Positions 1-8,614 of a stretch of DNA of 64,000 nt are shown piece by piece. The stretch spans positions 186,001 through 250,000 of the forward strand of contig NZ_CP188040.1 of NCBI RefSeq assembly GCF_049943125.1, given 5' to 3'. A program made the translations under genes and the position numbers. The notes beneath the pieces were generated by a model. The model was not told the origin of the DNA, did not search any database, and saw nothing but the letters and a program-made list of their open reading frames with translations. This DNA is from JAEXZL01 sp049943125. GTDB lineage: Bacteria; Bacillota; Clostridia; Clostridiales; Clostridiaceae. Each line of letters starts with the position of its first letter. Positions within the stretch are counted from its first letter, which is position 1.

Positions 1-1
1 G

Positions 2-112
2 AGAATCTTTATAGAGGCCTCCTTCTCCCCTATTATTGATCAAATCCCTCTTGAGACCTTAAGAGAGGAAATAAAAGAAGATATAAAAAGGCGATTAAAT
101 GATGCACAATAA
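2..112 (+). CDS. sufD: SufD/SufB-type Fe-S assembly protein, C-terminal end (partial)
   Basis: An open frame enters from the left edge and ends at TAA 110-112. Its last 36 residues contain IEASFSPIIDQIPLE followed by a charged helix, which matches the conserved tail of SufB/SufD scaffold subunits. SufD binds SufB and SufC and takes part in building Fe-S clusters in the cytosol. The gene overlaps sufS by 14 bases, so the two are translationally coupled. SufD rather than SufB is inferred from the usual clostridial order sufC-B-D-S-U; the fragment alone is too short to decide firmly. Confidence 0.75.
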   Translation, partial: RIFIEASFSPIIDQIPLETLREEIKEDIKRRLNDAQ

Positions 113-1334
113 TTTTGATGAAATAAAAAAAGATTTTCCAGTATTAAATACTTCTGGCAAAAAGCCATTAATTTATCTTGATAGTGCAGCCACGGCCCAA
201 AAGCCCGTGGCTGTTATCCACGCTATTAAAGATTATTATGAAAGGCTTAATGCTAACCCCCATAGAGGAGCTTATGAGCTCAGCATCCTGGCAACAGAAG
301 CCCATGATGCCGCTAGAGAAGCAGTGAGAGATTTCATAGGAGCCGCCTCTACTGAGGAGATAATATTTACTAAGAGTTCCACAGAGAGCTTTAATCTCTT
401 AGCTTATTCCTATGGTATGAGCTTTATTGAGCCTGGAGATGAAATTGTTTTATCCATTGCTGAGCACCACAGCAATCTAATCCCCTGGCAGCAGGTAGCA
501 AAAGCTAAAGGCGCTACTTTAAAGTATATGTACCTGGATTCTAATGGGGAGCTTCCCCCTCAGGAAATCACTTCAAAAATCACTCCAAAAACTAAACTGG
601 TGGCCATAACTATGATGTCCAACGCCCTTGGTACTGTATTTCCTGTGGATAAGGTAATAGAAAGAGCTCATGAAATAGGAGCTGTTGTCTGTATAGACGC
701 CGCCCAAGCGATAGCTCATAGGCCCATTGATGTTAAGTCATTAGATGCTGATTTTCTTGTATTTTCAGGGCATAAGATAATGGCGCCCATGGGTATTGGT
801 GTTTTATACGGAAAAAAAGATCTTCTTAAAATGATGCCACCCTTCCTTTTTGGAGGAGATATGGTAGAATATGTGTATGAAGATAATACCACCTTTGCAG
901 AGCTACCTTATAAATTTGAAGGTGGAACACAAAATGTTGAGGCTGCCATAGGCTTAATGGAAGCAATTAACTATATAAAAGCTATTGGTGTGGAAGAAAT
1001 CGAGGAGCATGTACAAAAGCTATTAGCTTATTGTCATGAAAGACTAGAAGAGCTTGATTTTATTACAATCTATGGTTCTAAGGATCCCTCAAAAAAAGGA
1101 GGAGTTATATCCTTCAATGTTAAAGACGTTCATCCCCATGATGTGTCAACTATATTAGATTCATATGGTGTTGCCATCCGTTCTGGGAATCATTGCGCAC
1201 AACCCTTGATGAGATTCTTAGGTATTAACTCCACCTGTAGAGTTAGCTTTTATTTATATAATACCAAAGCTGATGTAGATGCCTTTATTGACAGTCTCAA
1301 AAATGTAAGGAGATGGCTTGGTTATGGATCTTAA
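99..1334 (+). CDS. sufS: Cysteine desulfurase SufS
   Basis: Class II PLP-dependent cysteine desulfurase that takes sulfur from L-cysteine to supply the SUF Fe-S machinery. The 411-residue length is normal for the family. The PLP lysine is K226 in SGHKIMAP, and the persulfide cysteine is C366 in the RSGNHCAQP motif, the pattern of SufS rather than IscS/NifS. The AEHHSN and DAAQA motifs that hold the PLP ring are present. Two ATGs lie in tandem at 99 and 102; either could be used. The gene overlaps the upstream sufD tail and the downstream sufU, so it is an internal gene of a suf operon. Confidence 0.96.
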   Translation: MMHNNFDEIKKDFPVLNTSGKKPLIYLDSAATAQKPVAVIHAIKDYYERLNANPHRGAYELSILATEAHDAAREAVRDFIGAASTEEIIFTKSSTESFNLLAYSYGMSFIEPGDEIVLSIAEHHSNLIPWQQVAKAKGATLKYMYLDSNGELPPQEITSKITPKTKLVAITMMSNALGTVFPVDKVIERAHEIGAVVCIDAAQAIAHRPIDVKSLDADFLVFSGHKIMAPMGIGVLYGKKDLLKMMPPFLFGGDMVEYVYEDNTTFAELPYKFEGGTQNVEAAIGLMEAINYIKAIGVEEIEEHVQKLLAYCHERLEELDFITIYGSKDPSKKGGVISFNVKDVHPHDVSTILDSYGVAIRSGNHCAQPLMRFLGINSTCRVSFYLYNTKADVDAFIDSLKNVRRWLGYGS

Positions 1335-1752
1335 TTCAATTTATACAGAGCTTATCATGGAGCATAATAGCTCAACTAAAAACAAAAGACACCTAAAAGA
1401 AGCAGATGTGATAGAAAAAGGTCTCAACCCCAGCTGTGGTGATGAGATTTTTCTTGAGGTTAAGTTCAATGAGGATATCATAGAGGACCTATCTTTCACC
1501 GGTACTGGTTGTGCTATTTCTCAGGCCTCTGCCTCTATGATGGTTGATCTCTTAAAGGGAAAATCTAAGGAAGAAGCACTTTCATTAGTAGAAACCTTCT
1601 TAGGTATGATTAAAAGAGAGATTAATTCTGAGGATGAGCTAGAAGTCTTAGGGGATGCCATTGCCCTTCAAAATATTTCAAACATGCCTGCCAGAGTAAA
1701 ATGTGCTGTTTTAGCTTGGCATACTCTTAAGGAAAGTGTTAAAGGGAGGTAG
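1324..1752 (+). CDS. sufU: Sulfur-relay protein SufU
   Basis: Zinc-dependent sulfurtransferase of the IscU fold that accepts persulfide sulfur from SufS and passes it to SufBCD; typical of Gram-positive bacteria. With the ATG at 1324 the protein is 142 residues. The zinc-site residues are C38 and D40 (PSCGD), C63 (GTGCAIS) and C127 (VKCAV), the arrangement of SufU. An in-frame TTG at 1318 is possible, but the AAGGAG at 1307-1312 has better spacing (11 against 5 bases) and SufU proteins start with a similar short segment. It overlaps the 3' end of sufS by 11 bases, and a rubredoxin gene follows after 2 bases. Confidence 0.93.
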   Translation: MDLNSIYTELIMEHNSSTKNKRHLKEADVIEKGLNPSCGDEIFLEVKFNEDIIEDLSFTGTGCAISQASASMMVDLLKGKSKEEALSLVETFLGMIKREINSEDELEVLGDAIALQNISNMPARVKCAVLAWHTLKESVKGR

Positions 1753-1754
1753 CC

Positions 1755-1916
1755 ATGAAAAAATTTGTCTGCGTTGAGTGCGGCTATATCTATGACCCGG
1801 AGGTAGGTGACCCTACAGTAGGAATAGGACCAGGAGTATCCTTTGATGAGCTTCCTGAGGATTGGTTCTGCCCTATCTGTGGAGAGCCTAAAGACTGCTT
1901 CGAAGAGCTTGATTAA
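1755..1916 (+). CDS. Rubredoxin
   Basis: Small one-iron electron carrier of 53 residues. The four iron-ligating cysteines are C6 and C9 (CVECG) and C39 and C42 (CPICG), with the conserved aromatic core (Y11, Y13, W37, F38) and the YIYDPEVGDP loop. The AGGGAGGT at 1742-1749 is the ribosome site. It starts 2 bases after the sufU stop and ends just before a strong hairpin, so it is the last gene of the suf operon. Rubredoxins pass electrons to reductases that remove O2, peroxide or NO in anaerobes; the partner is not identifiable here. Confidence 0.96.
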   Translation: MKKFVCVECGYIYDPEVGDPTVGIGPGVSFDELPEDWFCPICGEPKDCFEELD

Positions 1917-1919
1917 TGT

Positions 1920-1972
1920 AAAAAGGAGTGCTGTAACTACATCAAACTGTAGTTTTCAGCACTCCTTTTCTA
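1920..1972. terminator. Bidirectional terminator after suf operon
   Basis: AAAAGGAGTGCTG (1921-1933) pairs with CAGCACTCCTTTT further on, with an inner stem around CTACA/TGTAG. T-rich on the right and A-rich on the left, so it can stop both the suf operon and the convergent gene ending at 1982. Confidence 0.85.
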
Positions 1973-1981
1973 TATAACAGT

Positions 1982-2287
1982 CTACTTTTTTAACTTTAAA
2001 GGAACCTTTTTATGCTGGAGATATGTAGTTATTATCACTCCAATAAAAAAAATCGGGAAGAATAAAATTGCCTCCTTACTGATTAAAGCAACAGCATAGC
2101 CTAATATAAAGGCCAAGAACATCGGTATATCCATTAAATAAACATTCTTTCCTACAGGATAAAGCTCCTTACTGCATTTACTACATTCCATAGGGTTTTC
2201 AGGACTATGCCATATTCTTTTCCACATAGGAATAGCTTGTCCACCACAATTAGGACACTTTACTTTGCTTACATTAATTTCTTCCAT
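1982..2287 (-). CDS. Zinc-ribbon membrane protein, unknown function
   Basis: A 101-residue protein. Residues 11-39 carry two Cys pairs (CPNC and CSKC), which would form a zinc ribbon on the cytosolic side. Two hydrophobic helices follow (about 53-70 and 73-90) and a basic tail ends the chain (HKKVPLKLKK). This architecture, a zinc ribbon followed by two membrane spans, is common among small uncharacterised Firmicute proteins. I do not recognise a specific family. It is a single gene convergent with the suf operon. Confidence 0.75.
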   Translation of the reverse strand: MEEINVSKVKCPNCGGQAIPMWKRIWHSPENPMECSKCSKELYPVGKNVYLMDIPMFLAFILGYAVALISKEAILFFPIFFIGVIITTYLQHKKVPLKLKK

Positions 2288-2378
2288 AAACTAATACACC
2301 TCTATAACTAATTTAATCCTACAGCTGTTTATTATATCATTTACTTTCAAATATTAACAGCTCTAGACACAAAAATAG

Positions 2379-3464
2379 CTAAATTTCTGTAAAAGCAAAC
2401 TTATCCCATGGCTTTAGATAATCAAGCAGCATAATTTCATCTTCCCTTATCCTTCCCACCACATTGGTCTTTCCTGAGTTCTCCATGTCCTTAAGAGCAA
2501 TCTGTAGCTCACCAGCATACTGCATGTACAGATCATTTTCTATTAGTATGTCCCCTCTTTTAATCTCCCTAGTGTTATAGGGTTCAAAGGTTTCATCTCT
2601 ATACTTCACTCTGCTTTGAGTGCTTCTAATCATGTAATCAGAAACATCTCCTCTATAAAAATGAGATTCCTCAAGAACAATTTTTTTCTGAAGACCACTT
2701 ACCCCTTCATAGAGCTCAATGCCAAAGGTGAGCTTTTCAGTGTTGATAGATGTAAGGGCTTTAAGCTCCCTTTCACTGGCATAGCAATTAGAGATAATTA
2801 TATCATCAATAAGTCCGGTAGCTATCAAATGCTTTCCTTGAACCTCAATGGGCAGTTCTCTGTGAAGCTCTAAGGTTGGTAACCCTTCCATTATAGGCCA
2901 GGGACCAAAGGTAGCTTCTTTAGAGCTTACAAAGGCAGCAGTCCTTAAACCACCCTTCTTAAATTCTTCACTGACTTTAATAAAATGATTATAAGAAAGC
3001 CCAGAATATCTATGAGGATAAAAATTATGGCAGCCTAATAAGTTTTCTTTATTTGGTCTATAGCTTAAAAGATTCTCTATATATCTATTGGCATTGCTCA
3101 TATTAACTTCTATTTTTAAATTATATGGATTATAGGTCATCATGGCTTCCTCTAAGCCAGAATAGCCCATATCTAGCCTTATACCATAAACGCCTAAATC
3201 ATTAAAAAAGGATAAATCCGTATAACTTATACCAAGCTCTCCAAAAACTCTAGGACTCACATCAGCTATTATTTCCATTCCTTTTTCTCTTCCATGGTTT
3301 ATGACCTTCTTAAAAGCCTTTAATATATTCTCTTTGTCACCTTCTACGGATAATAGACAGGTAAACACCCTCTTAACACCATAACTACTTGCAAGGTCTA
3401 TATACTCTAAATCCTTTTCTGGATCTGAATGTCCAGGATATAATGATATACCAAACTTATGCAC
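2379..3464 (-). CDS. mupG: MupG-type (DUF871) 6-phospho-N-acetylmuramidase
   Basis: A 361-residue protein of the DUF871/MupG family: an N-terminal TIM barrel of about 240 residues and a C-terminal cyclophilin-like domain. In Staphylococcus aureus MupG cleaves MurNAc-6P-GlcNAc in the cytosol during peptidoglycan recycling. Family hallmarks include GISLYPGHS at the N-terminus, the GIRLDMGYSG segment and NFYPH in the barrel. The start is set at GTG 3464 because AAGGAG sits just upstream; a longer frame to 3491 would place the ribosome site inside the gene. No murQ or PTS gene is next to it, so the exact substrate is inferred. Confidence 0.8.
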   Translation of the reverse strand: MHKFGISLYPGHSDPEKDLEYIDLASSYGVKRVFTCLLSVEGDKENILKAFKKVINHGREKGMEIIADVSPRVFGELGISYTDLSFFNDLGVYGIRLDMGYSGLEEAMMTYNPYNLKIEVNMSNANRYIENLLSYRPNKENLLGCHNFYPHRYSGLSYNHFIKVSEEFKKGGLRTAAFVSSKEATFGPWPIMEGLPTLELHRELPIEVQGKHLIATGLIDDIIISNCYASERELKALTSINTEKLTFGIELYEGVSGLQKKIVLEESHFYRGDVSDYMIRSTQSRVKYRDETFEPYNTREIKRGDILIENDLYMQYAGELQIALKDMENSGKTNVVGRIREDEIMLLDYLKPWDKFAFTEI

Positions 3465-3547
3465 AAATATCACTCCTTTTTTGCTTACCACAGCTCACTA
3501 ATTAATAGTTCATTTAACTTAATTCTAGCATACTTGATAATCCAACG

Positions 3548-3561
3548 CATTACCAGTAATG
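3548..3561. promoter_or_regulatory. Small inverted repeat upstream of mupG
   Basis: CATTAC and GTAATG are separated by 2 bases, about 85 bases upstream of the mupG start in the divergent interval. It could be an operator for mupG, but it is short and unsupported by other copies. Confidence 0.25.
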
Positions 3562-3635
3562 AAGTATAGCTACACTTAAATAATTTAATCATTTCCATTA
3601 GATACACTATATTAACAAATGATTCTATAAACACC

Positions 3636-3663
3636 TTGAATTTTCATAGGATTATAGTATAAT
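3636..3663 (+). promoter_or_regulatory. Sigma-A-type promoter of the pot operon
   Basis: TTGAAT (3636-3641) and TATAAT (3658-3663) are separated by 16 bases, upstream of the regulator-potABCD operon. The -10 is a perfect consensus and the -35 a 4/6 match. Confidence 0.6.
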
Positions 3664-3722
3664 ATAATCTGTTTAGTAAGAATAATAATATTGTTTAGTA
3701 TATGTAATCATCAGGAGGGCTT

Positions 3723-4256
3723 ATGGATATCGGTTATAAGATAAAACAGCTCCGACTTCAGAAAGGCTTAACCCTAGAAGAATTGGCAAGTCGCTGCGAA
3801 TTAACAAAGGGTTTTTTGTCTCAGCTTGAGAGGAACCTAACCTCTCCCTCAATCTCCACTCTCGATGATATATTGGAGGTATTAGGCAGTACTCTTTCCG
3901 ACTTTTTTTTAGAGGAAAAGGAGGAAAAGGTAACCTTTCAGGGGAAGGATTTCTATGTGGATGAAAGAGAAGAATATACAGTTAACTGGATAGTTCCTAA
4001 CTCTCAAAAGAATGAAATGGAACCAATTCTCCTTGAGCTTCTCCCAGGAGCCAAAAGCTTCGAGGTTAACCCAAATGATGGTGAGGAGTTTGGTTATGTT
4101 CTGGAGGGACGTATTACTCTAGTTAATGGGAATAATGAATATGTACTAAAAAAGGGTGAAACCTTTTATTTAAATGGAAAGTATCATCACTTTATAAGAA
4201 ACGATAAAAAATCAGTGGCTAAGATTCTCTGGATATCTACTCCGCCACTATTTTAG
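3723..4256 (+). CDS. XRE-family regulator with cupin domain (PuuR-like)
   Basis: A 177-residue DNA-binding regulator. Residues 5-60 form an HTH_3/XRE helix-turn-helix (IKQLRLQKGLTLEELA, then the SQLERNLTSPSISTL recognition region). Residues 110-175 form a cupin beta-barrel (GEEFGYVLEGRI, KGETFYLNG, HHFIRN). Members of this HTH-cupin class often control polyamine or amino-acid genes next to them and sense a small ligand in the cupin. It starts the operon, 9 bases before potA, with AGGAGG at 3714-3719. The inference is a local, probably autoregulating, controller of polyamine uptake. Confidence 0.9.
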   Translation: MDIGYKIKQLRLQKGLTLEELASRCELTKGFLSQLERNLTSPSISTLDDILEVLGSTLSDFFLEEKEEKVTFQGKDFYVDEREEYTVNWIVPNSQKNEMEPILLELLPGAKSFEVNPNDGEEFGYVLEGRITLVNGNNEYVLKKGETFYLNGKYHHFIRNDKKSVAKILWISTPPLF

Positions 4257-4265
4257 GAGGTTAGT

Positions 4266-5840
4266 ATGGGAAAACTAATTCAATTTAGAAACATTGTAAA
4301 AGATTTTGACGGTCAGCTAGTATTAAAGGGAATAAATTTAGATATAAACGAAAATGAATTTGTTACTCTCCTGGGACCTTCTGGCTGTGGTAAAACAACT
4401 TTATTAAGAATACTTGGTGGCTTTTTAAGTCCAACAGAAGGAAAGGTTCTTTTTGATAATGTGGATATAAGCAATATTCCTCCTTATAAAAGAGAGGTTA
4501 ATACTGTTTTCCAAAAATATGCCCTCTTTCCTCACATGAATGTCTATGACAACGTAGCCTTTGGACTTAAAATCAAAAAGGAGCCCAAGGATGTAATAGA
4601 GCAGAAGGTTATGCGTATGCTTAAGCTCGTTGGTCTTGAGGAATATAGAAATAGAAAGGTAACTGAAATGTCTGGTGGACAGCAGCAGAGAGTAGCCATC
4701 GCTAGGGCCTTAGTTAATGAGCCAAAGGTGCTGCTTCTGGATGAACCCTTAGGTGCTCTGGATTTAAAGCTTAGAAAGGAAATGCAGCATGAGCTTAAGA
4801 AAATTCAGCAGGAGGTTGGTATAACCTTTATTTATGTAACTCATGACCAGGAGGAAGCCCTTACCATGAGCGACAAAATAGTAGTTATGAGGGAAGGAGA
4901 AATTCTTCAAATTGGCTCTCCTACAGATATATATAATGAGCCTATCAATGAATATGTAGCAAATTTCATAGGGGAAAGTAATATCATAGATGGTGTTATG
5001 CTTGAGGATTACTTAGTAATGTTTGAGTACAAAAAGTTTAATTGTGTGGATTTCGGCTTCCAGAAAAACGAAAAGGTTGACGTGGTTATCCGTCCAGAGG
5101 ACCTGGATATAGTTCCAACAGAACAAGGAAAGCTTAAGGGAACTGTCAAATCAGTCCTCTTTAAAGGAGTACACTATGAAACTGTAGTAGAAACCAGATC
5201 AGGAACCAGCATCACCGTTACCATGAAGGTTTCTGGTGAAAAACCAGTAATCAATGAAAGGTCAAATGAAAGAATGAGTGCTAATGACTTCTACCTTGAT
5301 GTTAATGATATTAAGGAGCTCACTGAGGCAGATATAATAGCTAGAGCTGATGCACAGGCCTGGAATCCAGATACTGATACCTTTGTTTCTATTCACAGGG
5401 TTGAATATGAAATTAGTGAAAAGAACGGTATTTATCCCGTTACCTTTTCAACACAAGCTGGCACCTCTGTAACTGTTAATATGATAGTTACCGATGAAAA
5501 CAGAATTGTAAGCAGTGAATATCAAGAGGAAATCTTTGCAGTTAATATCTTTAAAAGCGTTGATGACATAAAAGAAAGCATGACCCTTACAACAGATTTA
5601 AAAACTTGGGCCAATGCTTCTGCTTGGAGCTTAGAGGATGACTCTCCTGTAGAGATAACAGAGGTCATTTATGACTTTGATTCTGAAAATATAGTACCAG
5701 GAGAATATGAGGTAACCTTCAAGACTGAAGGCTATCAATATAAGATTGATACTACTGATTATTATGAGGTGGGGTCAGTGGTAGGTCTTGATTTCACTCC
5801 TGATGATATTCACATCATGTCTAAGCAAGGGAGTTATTAA
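4266..5840 (+). CDS. potA: Spermidine/putrescine ABC transporter ATPase PotA with inserted Ig-like repeats
   Basis: Energises polyamine import at the inner face of the membrane. Residues 1-235 are a standard ABC ATPase: Walker A GPSGCGKT (37-44), Q-loop Q83, signature MSGGQQQR (135-142), Walker B VLLLDE (155-160), switch H193. The TOBE domain begins near 272 (VVIRPEDLDIV) and ends near 519 (GLDFTPDDIHIM). Between about 306 and 488 the TOBE fold is interrupted by two tandem repeats of about 85 residues. Each repeat has GTS(I/V)TV near its start, (A/S)xAW in the middle and Y(P/E)VTF near its end. Such repeats resemble Ig-like modules of clostridial surface proteins. This explains the 524-residue length against 350-380 for ordinary PotA. 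The reading frame is intact, so it is not a frameshift. Confidence 0.93.
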   Translation: MGKLIQFRNIVKDFDGQLVLKGINLDINENEFVTLLGPSGCGKTTLLRILGGFLSPTEGKVLFDNVDISNIPPYKREVNTVFQKYALFPHMNVYDNVAFGLKIKKEPKDVIEQKVMRMLKLVGLEEYRNRKVTEMSGGQQQRVAIARALVNEPKVLLLDEPLGALDLKLRKEMQHELKKIQQEVGITFIYVTHDQEEALTMSDKIVVMREGEILQIGSPTDIYNEPINEYVANFIGESNIIDGVMLEDYLVMFEYKKFNCVDFGFQKNEKVDVVIRPEDLDIVPTEQGKLKGTVKSVLFKGVHYETVVETRSGTSITVTMKVSGEKPVINERSNERMSANDFYLDVNDIKELTEADIIARADAQAWNPDTDTFVSIHRVEYEISEKNGIYPVTFSTQAGTSVTVNMIVTDENRIVSSEYQEEIFAVNIFKSVDDIKESMTLTTDLKTWANASAWSLEDDSPVEITEVIYDFDSENIVPGEYEVTFKTEGYQYKIDTTDYYEVGSVVGLDFTPDDIHIMSKQGSY

Positions 5841-5842
5841 TT

Positions 5843-6685
5843 ATGAGACAGTTTCGTAATATGACCTATCCTTATATAGCATGGATTTCAGCAATGATAG
5901 TAGCACCTCTGCTGCTTATCCTTCTATATGCCTTTACTACAAAGGGTAACGATGTAACCACCATTCGCTTTACCCTGGAAAACTTCACTAAATTTTTTAG
6001 TGATCCAATATATACAGATGTTTTAAAAAGATCCCTGGTGGTAGCTGTAATCACCACGATAATATGTATACTAATAGGCTATCCCTCTGCTTATATTATC
6101 GCAAGAGCTGAGGGTAAGACTAAGGTGATGCTGCTGCTTTTAATCACTATTCCCATGTGGATAAATATGCTTGTTAGAACCTATGCCTGGATCGGTATAC
6201 TTCAGGATGATGGTATTATTAACACAATTCTTGGGTGGTTCGGCATGGAACCTATTAAGCTCCTTTATACGAACTTTGCCGTAATATTAGGTATGGTATA
6301 TAACTTTGTACCATTTATGATTCTTCAGATATATACCTCCTTAGAAAAGATGGATAAAAGCTTGTTAGAAGCTGCCAGTGATTTAGGTGCAAATAAAATC
6401 GAAAGCTTCATAAGGGTAACTCTACCTTTATCCCTGCCAGGAGTAATCAGTGGTATAACCTTAGTTTTCCTACCTTCTGTTTCAAGCTTTGTTATCCCTA
6501 AGCTTTTAGGCGGTGGACAATATGTATTGATAGGTAATGTAATTGAAACACAATTCTTAACCTCTGGAAATTGGAACTTTGGAAGCGCTATTTCTCTTAT
6601 AATGGCTATTATCATTATGCTTTCAATGTATATCACAAAAAAGATTGACAAAAACGACCCATCCAGAGGAGGTGCGACGCTATGA
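5843..6685 (+). CDS. potB: Spermidine/putrescine ABC transporter permease PotB
   Basis: Inner-membrane permease of 280 residues with six predicted spans, beginning with WISAMIVAPLLLILLYAF. The cytoplasmic EAA loop that docks on PotA is present as LLEAASDLGANKIESFIRVTLPLSLPG, listed here by its key residues E-A-A-x-x-x-G. It begins 2 bases after potA and overlaps potC by 4 bases (ATGA), showing translational coupling. It forms a heterodimeric channel with PotC. Confidence 0.95.
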   Translation: MRQFRNMTYPYIAWISAMIVAPLLLILLYAFTTKGNDVTTIRFTLENFTKFFSDPIYTDVLKRSLVVAVITTIICILIGYPSAYIIARAEGKTKVMLLLLITIPMWINMLVRTYAWIGILQDDGIINTILGWFGMEPIKLLYTNFAVILGMVYNFVPFMILQIYTSLEKMDKSLLEAASDLGANKIESFIRVTLPLSLPGVISGITLVFLPSVSSFVIPKLLGGGQYVLIGNVIETQFLTSGNWNFGSAISLIMAIIIMLSMYITKKIDKNDPSRGGATL

Positions 6686-7476
6686 AAAAATCAAAAGGAA
6701 TAACCTCTAAGATATTTATTTCCTTAATGCTTTTGTTTTTTTACATACCTATAATCTATATAATAATATTTTCTTTTAACGGTAATAGATCTCTAACTCA
6801 CTGGAACGGTTTTTCCTTCCAGTGGTATGAAAGGATGTTTAGTAACTCTACCATGACCGATGCTATAGTTTATACTTTTATCATAGCAGTGCTGGCTACG
6901 ATAATTTCCACTATAGTAGGGACTATAACTGCTATTGGTCTTTCAAAAAGCAATAGATTATTAAAAACTCTCGTGGAAAGAATAAGCGATTTTCCCATAA
7001 TGAATCCTGAAATAGTAACAGCTATTGGACTATTGATGTTCTTTAGTGCCTTAAGCATCGAAAAAGGCTTTGGTACACTGCTTCTGGCCCACGTGATGTT
7101 TTGTATTCCATATGTTATACTTAGTGTAGCACCTAAGCTTCGTTCCTTAGATCCTAATCTTGCCGACGCTGCCTTAGATTTAGGAGCTACTCCCTGGCAG
7201 GCATTATTAAAAGTAATAGTTCCTCAAATAATGCCTGGTATAGTATCCGGGGCACTAATTGCCTTTACCATGTCCTTTGACGACTTTGTCATTTCCTATT
7301 TTGTAACAGGAAATGGAGTAAATAATATATCAATACTGGTTTATACCATGAGCAAGCGTATTAATCCATCGATTAATGCTCTTTCAACAATAATTATATT
7401 AATAATAACCATAGTGCTAGTATTAATTAACCTTTTGCCAGCACTAAAATCTAAAGTAAAGGAAGGTACAGAATGA
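6682..7476 (+). CDS. potC: Spermidine/putrescine ABC transporter permease PotC
   Basis: Second permease of the polyamine importer, 264 residues, six spans. The EAA-type loop reads ADAALDLGATPWQA with the conserved glycine. The N-terminus (FISLMLLFFYIPIIYIII) is a typical first span. It overlaps potB by 4 bases at its start and potD by 4 bases at its end, so the four transporter genes are translated as a chain. Confidence 0.95.
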   Translation: MKKSKGITSKIFISLMLLFFYIPIIYIIIFSFNGNRSLTHWNGFSFQWYERMFSNSTMTDAIVYTFIIAVLATIISTIVGTITAIGLSKSNRLLKTLVERISDFPIMNPEIVTAIGLLMFFSALSIEKGFGTLLLAHVMFCIPYVILSVAPKLRSLDPNLADAALDLGATPWQALLKVIVPQIMPGIVSGALIAFTMSFDDFVISYFVTGNGVNNISILVYTMSKRINPSINALSTIIILIITIVLVLINLLPALKSKVKEGTE

Positions 7477-8543
7477 AAAAAATATCGGCATTAATTTTAT
7501 CTGCAGCCCTGCTTCTTACAGGCTGTGGTGGTTCTGGCTCAGAGGAAGCTATAGAGAAGTATGGCACCGACACCTTAAAGGTCTTTACCTGGGGGGAATA
7601 TACAGGAGAAAATTTAATATCTGACTTCGAGGATGAGTTTGGTGTTAATGTAATAATTGAATACTTTGATTCTAATGAAGCAATGTATACAAAGCTTCAA
7701 GGTGGTTCCAAATACGACATATTGATTCCTTCTGATTATATGATTCAGCGTTTAATGAGCGAAGATGCTCTTTTACCCCTAGACAAAGAGCTTTTACCAA
7801 ACCTCTCAAACCTTGCAGAGGGCGTTACTAATCTTCCTTATGATCCTGACAATAGCTATTCAGTCCCTTATTTCTGGGGTAATGTAGGTATTGTTTACAA
7901 TAATAAGAATGTACCTAAGGAGCTTATAGAAAAAGAAGGCTTCAATATATTTAAAAACACTGATTATAAGGGTCAGGTTTACATGTACGATTCTGAAAGA
8001 GATGCTTTTATGGCAGCCTTTAAGGCTCTTGGCTACTCTATGAATACTGAGAAAGAAGAAGAAATACAAGCTGCCTATAAGTGGCTGCAGGAATTTAATA
8101 ATACTATGGAACCAGCATATGTTACCGATGAGGTTATTGATGGAATGCTCAGTGGCCAAAAGGATATTGCACTAGTTTACAGTGGAGATGCAACGGTTAT
8201 TCTCGATGAAAATGAAGATATGAGCTTTTATCTTCCTTCTGAAGGAACAAACCTCTGGTCAGACTCCATGGTAATACCTAAAAATTCCGAAGCCCCAAAG
8301 CTTGCCCATGAGTTTATAAATTATGTATTAACCTATGATGCTTCTTTAGATAATACTGAAACTGTTGGCTATGCTTCCTCAAATAAAGAGGTATTAGATG
8401 ATATGAGCAGCAATGGTGGTTATTATGAAGATAATGAAGCCTACCTACCAAGAACCGGCTATGACAAGGATGAAGTATTTACAGACAATGTAATACTTAA
8501 GCAAAAGCTTTCTGAGCTATGGCTTAAGGTTAAGGCAAATTAA
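7473..8543 (+). CDS. potD: Polyamine-binding lipoprotein PotD
   Basis: Extracellular solute-binding protein, 356 residues. The signal peptide ends in the lipobox LLTGC with the lipidated cysteine at C18, so it is anchored to the outer face of the membrane. The mature part has the PotD/PotF pattern: LKVFTWGEYTGENLISDFE at the start, YDILIPSDYMIQRL, and VPYFWGNVGIVYN. It is the last gene of the operon and overlaps potC by 4 bases. Family knowledge supports spermidine or putrescine binding; which polyamine is preferred cannot be read from sequence alone. Confidence 0.94.
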   Translation: MKKISALILSAALLLTGCGGSGSEEAIEKYGTDTLKVFTWGEYTGENLISDFEDEFGVNVIIEYFDSNEAMYTKLQGGSKYDILIPSDYMIQRLMSEDALLPLDKELLPNLSNLAEGVTNLPYDPDNSYSVPYFWGNVGIVYNNKNVPKELIEKEGFNIFKNTDYKGQVYMYDSERDAFMAAFKALGYSMNTEKEEEIQAAYKWLQEFNNTMEPAYVTDEVIDGMLSGQKDIALVYSGDATVILDENEDMSFYLPSEGTNLWSDSMVIPKNSEAPKLAHEFINYVLTYDASLDNTETVGYASSNKEVLDDMSSNGGYYEDNEAYLPRTGYDKDEVFTDNVILKQKLSELWLKVKAN

Positions 8544-8583
8544 AAAAAATGCTGCACAGTATAGATTGTGCAGCATTTTTTTC
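8542..8583 (+). terminator. Terminator of the pot operon
   Basis: AAAATGCTGCACA and TGTGCAGCATTTT form a long stem with a short loop, followed by a T-run. Confidence 0.88.
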
Positions 8584-8614
8584 TTTATAAACAACAGCTA
8601 TATTATTATTGAAG

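Noticed and set aside
4266..5840. PotA as a frameshift fusion or assembly error
   Set aside because: The frame is open throughout, both TOBE halves align to normal PotA, and the repeats have ordinary local codon use.
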